A DNA stretch of 64,000 nt. It comes from Lycorma delicatula. Lineage: Eukaryota; Arthropoda; Insecta; Hemiptera; Fulgoridae. The position numbers were made by a program, and so were the translations under genes. Positions 46,801 through 58,042 of the stretch are shown here, piece after piece (positions within the stretch are counted from its first letter, which is position 1; each line of letters starts with the position of its first letter). The notes beneath the pieces were generated by a model. The model did no database searches. It was given only the letters and a program-made list of their open reading frames with translations, and had not been told where the DNA came from. The stretch covers positions 35,525,020 to 35,589,019 of the forward strand of contig NC_134464.1 in the NCBI RefSeq assembly GCF_047948215.1, given 5' to 3'.

Positions 46801-48717
46801 AATATTAATAACCTTCATTTTTTTTTTTGAATAGGCCAAGGTAGAGAGTGTGATACACAGTTGTTATTCATAGAATATTTGTTTTGTTTTCTTTTATTTT
46901 AATATAGATTTTAAACATGAAAAAAAAATATTTAGGAAGATATTTTTAAGTCTCTTTGGAATCTTTATCTGTGTTTGTACTATTAAAAATACTTAATTGT
47001 AGGAAAACTGTGAAATTTAATAAGCGCGAAGTTGTGTTATTAGCTACAAAAAAACCCTATTTCAAAAGTTTCTATAAATATAAGATTAATATTCAATAAA
47101 TATATTTGTAGTTTTAATGAAGCAACCAGATTTGGCACTCGAACACCAAAAAATTAAAATACCAAAATAAAAAAAATAAAAAAAAGAATTATTTTTTCAA
47201 ATAGCAGGATACAAACGCAAACAAAAAAGGAAAATTATTATAATGTGACCCCTTCCGAAGTAAAAACAATCAACAGAGATATGTTGTTTCCTTTTCTAAT
47301 AAAATAAAATACAGAAATATTTAAAATAAATAAGCATGAAAATTGAAACTTTAAGCATAAATAAGGAAAATATGAACAGATCCTTAAAAATGGAGGGAAA
47401 TATTCTTAAAAAAAAAACCCTTAAGTCTTGAAAGATTTAAATATGCTCAAAACACCATAAATTCTATGTTTAAATCGTCTCATCATTTCATATTATATAT
47501 ACGTTTAACAGAAATATTTAAATTATAATGTCAAAGGTATGATCCGATTTCGTGTATTATGAATATTCAATAACATTCACACAAACAAATACAGAAGTTA
47601 TTTTCAATTTTTACGCATTTTTGAACGGAAAATATATTTAAGAAATTATCCCAAGTTAATTTATTCGTGTTTAGTTTCTGCTTGGTTTACTTTATATTTA
47701 AAAAGAAAACAAAAAAAAACCATTATTATTACTATTTTTATCTAACATGGATATAATAAGAATTTTTAACCAGTGAAGTTTAAAAATTAAAGAACTTTTT
47801 GAATTTGTATTTTTTTTATATGGATTTTATAATTTACGAATTAACTATTAACTGTAAAGTATTTACTGTATGATTTTTTAAACTTTATGAATTTTTTTTT
47901 ATATTAATTTTTTTTTCAAACGAAATATAAAAACTTTAAATTGAAGTGACCTAAGCGATTACCATTTTTTCATGCAGTAAGCCGTTTTTCTACCAATATT
48001 ATTTTAAAAGTCTACAAATAATTATTTTCTAAAAATCTTTTCACCCATGAAACAGAGAAACGTGTAAACGTATAATGACGATTTGACCAATTTTTTTTTA
48101 AAAGAATTTTTCTTTCCCTTAGTGAAATAATGTATTATTTTTATTATTTAATTAGTTAATTTTTTATTATATATTTTTTTTTACCATATAATATATATAT
48201 TTTTATAAACTTACCTTTGAATAGCAGCATGAGCGGCTTCTGACCTTTGGATGGCAGCAGCGGTTGCAGCAGCTGCTTCGGAACGTTGAATAGCAGCCGC
48301 TGCTGCGGCTTCTTTTGCTGCAGCAATTCTTTGTTGAACTAATACTGCTTCTTTTGCTGCTTGTACTCTGTGTTGTGCGATGGCAGCTGCTGCTGATGCT
48401 TCTTTAGCTTGTGCTAATGCAGCTCCTACCTCAGCAGCATTTGCTGCAGCGACACTTGAAAGGTGACCCTGAAAATTTTATTTACTCGGTATAATTTAGA
48501 AAATTAAAAAACATTTCGATTAATAAATAAACAAACAAAATATATTTTTTAGTAAAATAAATGACGAGTATAGTTGATTTTATAATGCAATGGTACAAGG
48601 TAAGGTTCGAATCTATTTATGTACATTAAAAGTTTACCAGTTTTGAAAAGCAAATTGTTATACAGGTTTAAAAATGTTGACTACTTTTTCTCCATAAAAT
48701 TAGCGTTTTATATATAT

Positions 48718-48771
<54 letters not shown>

Positions 48772-50619
48772 TGTGTGTGTGTGTGTGTGTGTGTGTGTAT
48801 CTATTTATCAGATCAAAGGTAAATGATTGTTATCATCTGACTATTATGGCAGATGACGTAACATCTGGTTGATCTGATTGTTATCAGTCTTAGCTGTTAC
48901 CTTTTACATCAACTAGGTTGATATGTGTTTAAAGAATACAAAAACCTACATTAAAATCGATCGTTATTAAATTCATAATTTAAATAATTTATTAAAAGTA
49001 TAAATAATTTTTTTTTTGTTTAGAGACAATAACATGTATATTGTATTTTTAAGAATAACAAGTACTCCATGCCAGATCTAACTATAGAAAGTAACCCTTC
49101 ATCTGTTCACTACACGGGTTGGCTGTTTAGTGAATGCTCTTAGACCAAAGCTACTTTGAATCGGTTTTTTTTATATCAGGTGATTTATTAGACTTATAGC
49201 TTTAAGAAAGACTGGTATTAATTCTCTTAAAATAAGTAATTAATATAATTTTTCCATGAGAAATAATTTATTATACGCTGTATTTTCACTAATTGGAATT
49301 ATTTCGTTTTTTTTTTTTATATATTTTTAATTCAAAGGAATTTATGAGTAGTTTTATTGAAATCTGCTTTCTTCCAAAAAATGGCATTTTCTCTCCGCTA
49401 TTTAGTTATATTTATAAATACATTTTTATTTGCTTAATTAATATAAAGTCTGATATTTGCATCACAAAAATCGGTTTAGAGATTGTGTAATTATATAGGT
49501 GTAAACAAATTTATTAGCCATATTACTTTTCCTTTTTTAATAATTTGCTGAAAGAGGTTGGTAATACTGATTTAGTGTTGTAATAATAAATCTTTGAATA
49601 TGAATCATGATTAAATAAATTTGTTTTCGTAAATTACTTTGAAAAAAAAATTATTAGAATTATATATATATACATATACATTTGTTTAATATTACCTTTG
49701 AAACACCAAGATCTGATGGTAACACTGCACTTGTATAATGTGATGGTGTCAGAGAATCAACAATACCAAATCCAGCAGAAGAGTAATCCGGTATTCCTCC
49801 AGCAGATCCAAGCGGCCATCCAGCAGAAGGTGATGCCCATGGTCCCAGACCTAAACCTAATCCAGCTCCAGCTCCAGGCCAACCGCCTAAACCTGCTCCT
49901 ACAACTCCTCTCTTTTTCGGTTCCGTTGGCATACTTGCTCCAACAGCAACGACCATTAAAAATGCCTGAAAACAATAATTTTTTTATTTAATTTTTGCTT
50001 TATGAATTAATTCATCACATAAGCTTGAAGCTTGTGCGTGGGGAAATAGGAAAGTAGAAATTTCGTAGCATATTAAAAATGCCATACCGAATCGGTATTC
50101 AAATCCGGGATCTCGGGATGATATGTATATAGTAAATTAATGTTCTTGTTATTTTATCTATTAAAGTCATATTTAATAATAAATATCTTTAATTTTCTGC
50201 AGTTCTGTGGCCGATCATAGGTTTGTATAAACTTGTTCGAATCCACTGTACACCGGTTAAACTTCTAACCTAATGTATGATGCTTCAACTAACCCAGCAT
50301 TAATGCACCTCAGTTACACTAACGTGAAAAACATTTGTGTTAATGCTTTCTAGCCACAATCGCATCCTTGTGTACCGTTGTCTTAAAATGAGGTGTTCTA
50401 TTATATTTTTACCTTAATACCATTCTTTCATAAAGTTTGATTCATGAGTTTAATTATTTTTTAATTTTTACTAGATTATTGTTTAAGACGTATGCATTTT
50501 GTTTTTAAATGTAAACAGGAAGAATAAATTTGGGATTGATAAAAATATATCTCATTGGGGTGTTGTTAGCTTCATAGTAATATGTATATATATATATATA
50601 TATAGCTTCTGCCGGATCT

Positions 50620-50687
<68 letters not shown>

Positions 50688-52421
50688 GCAAATGTAATTA
50701 CGGCTACCGGCTTGTCAGGCCTGTCGTATTTACAATGGAAGTGTGTAATGTAAGGGTAATCATGTAGTCTGGAGCAGACTCAAGTCGGCCATTCCTGTGA
50801 CGTGTCGTTAATTGAAACCCAACCACCAAAGAACACCGGCATTCACGGTCTAGCATTAAAATCCGTATAAACATTTTAACATTTGTTATGGATATTTAAA
50901 TGGAAATTTTTATATGATTCTATAGTCGTTTGTTTTGTCTATCTAATAGTTTTGTACAAACTAGTAGTGAAATCGTTATAAAAATTCAATAATGCATTAA
51001 AAAAAATTATGTATTGTATTGTGTTAAGAAAGTAAGATACTTTTTCATCATTTAAATTTATTAAAACTGTTGTAGTTACCAGTTAAAAAAACGTGTATTG
51101 TATGTAATATGTATAATAAAAATATATATATATATATTAATTTCAAAGCTTTGATATTAATTCATTGATCTTAGAAGTTTTTCGTAAAACAGCAGTAGGC
51201 CGATTCATCTATTCTTCGATTTTACCCCGCCCCCAAAAAAAAAAAAAAAAAAAAAAAGTATATACATATATTTTAATTTCATGAAATTTTATTTTACTTG
51301 TTTTAACTCATTTTCTCCAAATTTATACGCTTTTTATTTTAATTTTAATGTAAATAAAATAAAAATTGAAAAGATATTATCCGATGAAAATAAAGAAAAA
51401 GTAATCGGTTGAAAGAAAAATACTGCTTATGAAATAGCGGGCATCAGCCGCTATGAACCTTAGCCTGGTGGAAATTGGTAGCGTATGAAAATATGCCTTG
51501 TCTGAGTGGGATTCGGACCTATGCACGAAATGCTGAGACGATAACTACTTAGCCAAGGATGTCGGCCTATTAAATATTATGGTTACTTTTTATATAAAAA
51601 ATAAGAAAAAAAAATTAATAAAAGAATAGAAAATTTATGTATTATTTAAAAATAATTAAGTTTTTTATATTCGAAATTACAGTACATTACAGTAACTTAA
51701 ATCTAATAATATTTCAATATTTTTTCTTATCCAGACATTTACTGAGTATTACAGAGATAGTACCGTTAGTCGAATCCTGACGACCAAAATACGAGTTTAT
51801 CAGTACCAGTAATATACGAGTATATCAGTATGAGTATATCAGTAATTGCAAACTAGGTTTTTTTGTTATTAATCTATACTTTAAATATAAATTTTGAAAT
51901 TGTTTAACAAAAAATTGTTTAATAGAATATTCTGTAAGCTTCATGAGTTGAAAGATAACATTTTTGAAAACAAAAGTTTATTTAAAAAAAAAAAAAAAGT
52001 TTACCTCATGTTACGGGTACTGCTAAGTAATAAAATTAAAAATTATTTTTATATTCTGATTATATTTAATTAATTCAACTTTATTTTAATTAAGAAAATA
52101 ATTAAAAATGGGTTCTAATATTTTTACTAAGATCCTTTCCTGATTTTTCCTTCTCTGAGGAAAGCAAAACTTTAGAGAGACAATTTCTAATATTTGCTTT
52201 GAAGTAAAAGAAAAACAAAAATTTTAATTTATTATATTTATTTCTGATTGTATTGTTTAGCCTAATCTTTGTGCTATTTTTTTAATTTTCTTTATTTTAG
52301 TTTTTTGAAAGTTAAATAAAATCAATTTTTTTTATAAATATTATTTTTTTATTTAATAAATTATTATATAAGTAGATATAAAATTTTATAAAATAATACT
52401 TACAATATATTTGGCGTACAT
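43675..52421 (-). CDS. Secreted alanine-rich low-complexity protein, putative cuticular/structural, four coding exons
   Basis: Spliced from 52421-52404, 49965-49696, 48468-48215 and 43879-43675, the frame stays open for 248 codons, with intron phases 0, 0 and 2 and GT-AG borders throughout. Residues 1-17 (MYAKYIAFLMVVAVGAS) form a signal peptide; a basic KKR follows at 24-26. Residues 27-96 are rich in G, L, P, S and W (GLGLGLGPW). Residues 97-248 are about 47% Ala with repeated IQRSE/IQRHE/LQRSE units and end in APWG. A tiny first exon with an intron inside the signal peptide is common in insect cuticular protein genes, so an exoskeleton role is inferred. A silk- or eggshell-like protein is an alternative. 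No chitin-binding R&R motif is present. Confidence 0.85.
44298..44925 (+). mobile_element. Repeat A copy inside intron 3
   Basis: It begins AAAATCTGATGTGGACATCA, then GACTTCCTTGTACGC, and ends ACTTCGTATG near 44910. Nearly complete but with a decayed right tip. It is antisense to the host gene. Confidence 0.7.
45666..46475. mobile_element. Repeat B, compact long-TIR element inside intron 3
   Basis: CAGAGTGTATCGCGAAATTC at the left is inverted as GAATTTCGTGATACACCTG at the right, and the inverted match continues inwards for 200 bp or more (TTTTCATAACC, ATTTCACTCGGATTTCAGCT). At 810 bp it is shorter than the 1668-2745 copy because the transposase remnant is gone. A foldback, non-autonomous element. 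Confidence 0.75.
48215..48468 (-). CDS. Coding exon 3 of the alanine-rich gene
   Basis: Eighty-four codons plus two bases. The acceptor is AAAATTTTCAG and the donor GTAAGT. It encodes the first Ala-rich helix-like segment, with AKEA repeats, an AQHRVQAAKEAVLVQQR stretch and the first IQRSE units. Ala is 38 of 84 residues, and codon use is GCA/GCT-dominated. Confidence 0.9.
48711..48799. repeat. (TA)n-(TG)n compound microsatellite in intron 2
   Basis: About 55 bp of TA units followed by about 28 bp of TG. It lies in intron 2 of the alanine-rich gene and is likely length-polymorphic. Confidence 0.9.
49696..49965 (-). CDS. Coding exon 2 of the alanine-rich gene
   Basis: Ninety codons, phase 0 to phase 0. 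The acceptor is TTGTTTTCAG and the donor GTAATATT. It encodes the rest of the signal peptide and the Gly/Leu/Pro/Trp/Ser-rich domain with GAGAGLGLGLGPW, two AGW-type turns and a hydrophobic VLPSDLGVSK end. An overlapping plus-strand frame is only its shadow. Confidence 0.9.
50620..50686. repeat. (TG)n microsatellite in intron 1
   Basis: More than 30 uninterrupted TG units, with a (TA)n tract at 50582-50604 just upstream. Confidence 0.9.
50750..50880 (-). repeat. SINE 1 fragment in intron 1
   Basis: It contains AAGTCGGCCATTCCTGTGAC, CCAACCACCAAAGAACACCGG and AAAATCCGTATAAA, the middle of SINE 1. The tRNA head and the 3' tail are missing. Confidence 0.65.
51435..51570 (-). repeat. tRNA-derived SINE 3 in intron 1
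   Basis: On the minus strand, GGCCGACATCCTTGGCTAAG (box A around 51545-51555) and GGTCCGAATCC (box B, 51509-51519) sit at tRNA-like spacing, followed by a body with CATACGCTACCAATTTCCAC. The head differs from SINE 1 and SINE 2. A functional tRNA is unlikely because no good acceptor stem forms. Confidence 0.6.
52404..52421 (-). CDS. Coding exon 1 of the alanine-rich gene
   Basis: It encodes MYAKYI, the start of the signal peptide, followed by the donor GTAAGT (52403-52398). The start is chosen because it is the only ATG in frame with exon 2 just upstream of a donor, and a TATA box lies about 210 bp upstream. Confidence 0.75.
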
Positions 52422-52590
52422 CTTGTATAATATTCCTTTTTGAATAAAAAACGAAATAAAATATTTAAAAAAATATTTAATATTACTATTTGTAAATATA
52501 ATAATATTAAAATTTAGAAAATTATTATTAATAAAATGTTATATATATTTTTTATATATATATATATAATTGTTTAACTGTATCAGATGA

Positions 52591-52638
52591 ACTGATGTGT
52601 TTGATGATACAATGGGCTCAGTGTTCCTTTTATATATA
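52591..52638 (-). promoter_or_regulatory. TATA box and possible initiator of the alanine-rich gene
   Basis: TATATATAAAAGG lies on the minus strand at 52626-52638. An arthropod initiator-like CATCAGTT lies about 43 bp downstream (near 52591-52597), a little far for the usual 30-bp spacing. The start codon is at 52421, giving a 5' leader of about 170-190 nt. Strong TATA boxes are common in highly expressed, stage-specific cuticle genes. Confidence 0.5.
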
Positions 52639-52699
52639 CTGGAATCAAATCTTTAGAATCAAATATGGGTACGTATGGTGGTGGTAAGAATTAGGGAAG

Positions 52700-54329
52700 G
52701 GTGTATAGATAGTTATAATAATAATAATAGTAATAATAAAAAAAGAAATAGATTTAATTATTAATTGATCTCATTTTATGATGGGTAACAATATTGTGGT
52801 TAATTATTATATTGTGTCATCAGTAAATTTTCTTTTTTTTTCTCTTACATTTTACTAAACTATATACCAATAAGAAATACCATTATATATTTATTGTTTA
52901 TCCTTTCCCTTAAAGTTTTAAATTATATTTTTTAATACCATTCTGCTGTATATAGAGTTGTAAGTATAGGCTCTCACTAAACACACATTCTCTTTAAAAT
53001 GATTGGATCGTAGTTAGATAAATACATTACCTATCATTGTTAATATTACGTCATAGTATGATTTCTATAAATCTATTAATAAAGGTAGAACTTAATTTAA
53101 AGAGAGAGAAAAAAAGGCAAAGAAGATGAAACTTCCTGAAATATGAATTAAATATAATAAGAAATAATAATAGTAATACAAATTAAAAAAAAAAAGTAAT
53201 ACATATGCGTCGTCTAGCTTATATTAAACAACCCCATTTGTTATTTTAGTATTGTTATTATAATTGTAGGTGAATTGGAGAAAGGAAATAAATAATTTAA
53301 GTTCACCACTATTCAGTAATATTTTCTTTTATTGTTACTTTCTTCTTTTTCTATAATTTGGACACATTCTTTGTTGTTTATTATTTTCTCTGTCCCCTTG
53401 AAAATATATATTAATTGTAATAGGGCTCATCATTTAATTTATTATGTTATATAATATTTCTTTAATTTTTTAATTAAATTTAATTATTTGGTCCTTACGG
53501 CCAGATTTTTGTTTTGCTATAAAAAAAAAATAATTATAGTCTATTAATGAATTACTAAAGAATTTCATTTCATTTCATTTTTATTATTATTATTGAGGTA
53601 TGTTATTAATTTTTTATTATTGTCTAATGTTATATATGATTAAAGTAAGAATTATTTAATATAATTCAATTGCCTAGTATGTTTTTATATTATAATATTT
53701 GTTTAATTATTTAATTAAATTAATTGAAATGAAATGTTTTCTGTAATGGTAGTATGAAAAATTTGTGAATTATAAAATTGTAATTTTACTTAACATTAAA
53801 AAGTAAATTATTTAAAAAAATTGAACATCTGTTTGAATTTTATTGGATATTAATGTTATGTAAGTATGTTTTTCTTTTATCTACCTCATTTTATAATAAT
53901 GTATGTATTTTTAAGTTATATAATATTTGTTTTCAATTTTTTTTTCTTTATTAAAGCTCTATAATCTGAAAATTAAAAAAAATTATACTCGTAAAATAAT
54001 ATATGAAATTTTCAAAGTTTTTTTTCTCTTAAAATATTGATTAAAATAAATTGTAGATAATTTAAATAAGTAGAAGATAAAGATTATTTTAAAAAAAGTT
54101 TGAGTTTTAGCTCATTAAATAATTTGGCGTTACTTTCAATAAATAATATTTATTTTCATTAATTTTAAAGTGTATGTGGTCTACTTTTAATGAATAAAAC
54201 GAAACCATTTAATTTGAATTACTTCTACTAATTTTTTGGTATTTAGAGAAAAAGTTGGTAAAATTATTTTCAAACAAACGGGTTTTTTATATTTGTTCAT
54301 ATCAATATTTTGGAGACGGCTGAAAAAAT
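52700..54329. other. AT-rich spacer upstream of the gene
   Basis: No second gene was recognised. Enhancers may lie here but cannot be told from base composition. Confidence 0.4.
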
Positions 54330-55060
54330 AAATTTTAAGGTTATCAATCGATAAAACAACATTACGCCTACACCAAAATATTTACTAACAAATCTTTACT
54401 TCAGAAATCTTTCTTAAGAATTAAGAAGACGGGGAAATTCAAATATTTTGGCAAATTAATACAACCAAATGGGTTAGATAGAGAGAGAAATAAAATAGAA
54501 TAAATAACTGCAGAAGGCCCTGTACCTTTGGGGAAAATTCGACGTTACGCCACAGTAAAGTCTACTACAAAGTTTGTAACGTCTAACCTAGTTGGGATTT
54601 ATAAATTTGAGTTGGCTTAAATGAAAATACTTAGAAAGATACCAGAGAAGACTAATGAGGGTTGGAGGTTACAGAAGAACGAAGAAATTTACCTCCGTAT
54701 AGATAAATTCGCAGATATCATTCGAAAAAGAAGATTGGTCTTCTACGCGATCTTGGCTAAAATTAATGAAAACAAATTGAAGAGGAGGATTTTCGGAAAC
54801 AGCGATAGAACCAAAACGAACATTAAGTGGTTTTCACACAGGTTAAAGAAGATCTCGTGATTGCTGGGATAAATCCAATTGATATAAGGGGCAGAGATAC
54901 ATTGGGAAAGAAGGTCAAGTTTGGGAAGGTTTTCAGAAAGGAACTAAAGAGTGTAACAGTAAAAAATGGTCCGCAAGAAAGGAGGGAACGACGTAGTTTG
55001 AAAATGAAGGAGGTATGGAAAAAAGGAAATAAACCAAGTAATAACTATTAAACGTTGTCC
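54330..55060 (+). pseudogene. Non-LTR retrotransposon RT C-terminal fragment
   Basis: Blocks in order: KKTGKFKYFGKLIQPNGLDR (about 54424-54483, the KYLGxxI motif), MKILRKIPEKTNEGWRLQKN (54621), YLRIDKFADIIRKRRLVFYA (about 54693), then, in a shifted frame, WFTQVKEDLVIAGINPIDI (54830). This matches the region after the RT core of insect LINEs (RKILGP..EEGWRLRSNEE, IRKRRLxFYGHL, WxxxVKxDL). One frameshift lies near 54830, and earlier stops are present. The 5' part is absent. Confidence 0.65.
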
Positions 55061-55865
55061 TTTAGTTGCCGGTGACGACAAGCATCGTTCAAATTCAAAC
55101 TGTAATATAATTTTTTTCGTAATTATAAAATGTGCATGTTATAAATAAATAAAAAATTTTAATGTAAAATTTATCAGTGCAGAATTTTATTTTTTCAAAA
55201 ACGTTTCTTGTAGGAGTATAGCAAAATAGAAAGCCTATTAAAGATTTATTTTATTTGTTTCCTATTATATATGTAGAATTTAATTTTTTGTAGTAATTTT
55301 ATTTATTTTCCGTTTGTTATACTACAATATAGGAACAATATCCTATTGGAATATTCTTTTTCTCCCCTCTTCAGATACATATAAGATAACATTTATTTAA
55401 TTTATTTAACTTGTTTTCTTTTTGTTGCCAATTATTTATCTCATTTCATTTTTCTTAGTATTAATATAGCATTATATTTCTTAGCATAATTTCTTTCCAG
55501 CATTTTTCTGCATTTATGATATTGTAATTTTTAGTCTTTCATGATGTTCCTCTGTGATGTTTATTTTTTCTTTCAATTGTCAGAATTCAAAATTATAAAC
55601 CTTTTTCCTAAATAATTTTCTTTCTAAAATATCATTTATGGAATTAATTGTTTAAAATCTTTTTCTGTTTACACGAATCAGTTGGTTGCTGTAAAAATTA
55701 AAAGCTTTTTTTAATTATTCGGGAAATGTGTTTGTAAGATTCTTCGCTTTTTATTAGTTTGTAAAATATTTTCAATTTTTTATAAGAATTTCATAATTAG
55801 TTTTTAAAAATAAATTCTATTTTTGGTTATAGGAAGGAATTTTCTTTATTTTGTTAAGACTCAAG
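55061..55865. other. AT-rich spacer
   Basis: No gene or repeat was recognised. Confidence 0.4.
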
Positions 55866-55917
55866 TCTCTTTTTCTTCTTATTCATTTGTAAAGGTAAAT
55901 AAATATATAAAGTAATC

Positions 55918-56200
55918 CACAGGGTTGGTCTAGTGGTAAACGCATATTCGCAAATCAGCTGATTTCGAAGTCGAGAGTTCCAACGTTCAAATCCTAGTAA
56001 AGGCAGTTAAATTTATACGGATTTGAATACTAGATCGTGGATACCGGTGTTCTTTGGTGGTTGGATTTCAATTAACCACAGATATCAGGAATGATCGAAC
56101 TGAGACTGTACAAGACATTTACACTCGTACACATCATCCTCATTCATCTTCTGAAGTAATACCTGACGGTGATTCCGGAGGCTAAACAGGAAGAAAAAAA
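55918..56200 (+). repeat. tRNA-derived SINE 1 copy within 33-bp direct repeats
   Basis: Box A is in GGTTGGTCTAGTGGTAAACG and box B in CGTTCAAATCC; the body has ACCGGTGTTCTTTGGTGG and the tail GGAGGCTAAACAGGAAG. Direct repeats at 55868-55900 and 56211-56243 (TCTTTTTCTTCTTATTCATT...) match at 31 of 33 bases. They enclose the SINE plus about 17 bp on the left and about 10 bp on the right. Confidence 0.75.
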
Positions 56201-56243
56201 TAATAAACTGTCTTTTTCTTCTTATTCATTTGTAATAGTAAAT

Positions 56244-57225
56244 TTGTTTATATTCGGCTGGCCTATGTTACCAGCTGGTATTATCTACGCTTCTTACTAT
56301 CATCATGTACATACTCATCAAATCATAGCATATTCAACAACGTAACATTTTTAGTATAAAATTTAAAGGTTATATTAAATTACATTTATCATGGTTGAAC
56401 AATGACTATTATTTATTTTAATTATAACCACCGAAATTAAGATTTAGAATTAGTTCACCTAACCGAGGCATTAAACCGATTCTAACAGTCTTTTCGTAAT
56501 ATATTCTGGTTTTAAAAATTCAGTTTCATGCACACTTTCCAGTTTATTACTGAAAGTTTCTATATAATTATAATTAAATTTATATTTTAGCAACTACAGG
56601 CTAACCACTAAATTTACAATTGCTAATGAAAGATGAATAAAACATATGAAAAATGGTAATCCTGGCGAGATTTATCTTTCGGATGAAAGATAGAAAAACT
56701 AGCACTCATCAGAAAGAGCGCAGAATGTATTTATTTTAGCAGTATTAATTTCGTTATTTATTTAATTTTAATTATTGGATTGTGCTAATAATTATTGTAA
56801 AAAATAATAAAATTTATTAATGATTAATGATACTTTTATGTATACTAAAGAATTATTGTAAAAAAATGCTACCGTAATATCTATATTAGCACAAAAAAAG
56901 TTATTTATTTCATTAGGTTTATTTTTGCCATAAATGTTTAAAAAAAAATGTAATTACCCCTAGTTTTACCCTTAAAGTTTTACGCCTTTTCCCAATTTTT
57001 GTAATTCGTGAATTCCGTTTTGCTCTTTTTTTTTTTAAATGATTAGTATGGTAGCTCATGTATTTGTGCAATTGAATCTGTTAAATTATTTAATCAATTT
57101 TAGTTTAATTTTCCTCATTTCGTCCTGCATGTAATTTTTTTATTTATGCTCTAACCGTACGCCCAAGTAGAGTAATTTTAGAAATTCTTTCTTTCTTAAA
57201 ATATTGTAGTTTTGTAAAGATTAAT
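56244..57225. other. AT-rich spacer
   Basis: No gene or repeat was recognised. Confidence 0.4.
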
Positions 57226-57227
57226 CC

Positions 57228-57617
57228 AAACCTTTTAGGATTTTGGATTTTTCTTAACTGTAGTGTAATAAGCCCTCATTGAGAGGTTTTCTACGGTATA
57301 TCATAAGTTGTACTTATTTTCATTCATCCAGAGTTATAGCCGTATAAAACTTTAATTAATGAAATATTTGGGTCTTACAAGGGGAAGGCATATCGGTTCG
57401 AAACAGACTTCATCTCTTTTATTTAATTTAAATATATTGATTTATTAATAATTAACCTGCGATTGTAAAGAAAGTTTTATGATAAATAATAATTCAATAA
57501 AAAAAAATATTAGAAGTTATTAATGAAATAAAATTTTATCTACATTTACAAAAAAAATGTATATTTGTAATTTCATAGGCGTACAAGGAAGACATATGGT
57601 GTCTACACCAGATTTTC
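57228..57617 (-). mobile_element. Repeat A, truncated copy
   Basis: The internal block GGATTTTTCTTAACTGTAGT through GGCGTACAAGGAAGAC and GTGTCTACACCAGATTTT. The right-hand 200 bp or more of the family is absent. It abuts Repeat B directly at 57618. Confidence 0.65.
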
Positions 57618-58042
57618 TAACTGTTCTTTGTTTTATTCAACTTATCTTACATAGTTGTTTGATTCAAAATTAAATTCTCTACAAGTTTTGTTTAAAAGTT
57701 TTATGTGTTTATTATCCATTTTACAAAGTTATTGTAAACATAAAAAGCATGGTTATTTACCCCTATTTATTAGTTTCCCTCAAATATCTCAATAACTAAT
57801 GCAGTTACGGTTCTGGGTAATTTTATTTGATTTTTCAGGTCAAATGCCATAAGAAATCACTAATTCTGTTTCTTAATAAACATCCTAAAAATTTCATTTC
57901 ACCGGGATAGCTAATATCCGAGCGAAATCTTTCTCTAGCCGTAACTTGCAAAAGAAGAATTTTAGGACATGTCTTTTTCCGTTATTTTAACAAGTAGAAT
58001 AATTTATGAATGTTCCGGGAGAACTTCATTAAACACTCTGTA
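57618..58042 (+). mobile_element. Repeat B right half, ending at TA
   Basis: It runs from TGTTCTTTGTTTTATTCAAC through CGAGCGAAATCTTTCTCTAG to GAGAACTTCATTAAACACTCTG and then TA at 58041-58042. The left half is missing. The terminal CTCTG|TA agrees with a mariner-type TA target. Confidence 0.6.

Noticed and set aside
49698..49991. Plus-strand 97-codon Gln/Leu-rich ORF
   Set aside because: It is the antisense shadow of coding exon 2 of the alanine-rich gene.
51490..51570. Minus-strand tRNA gene in intron 1
   Set aside because: The boxes are spaced as in a tRNA, but the acceptor stem does not pair well and a SINE-like body follows.
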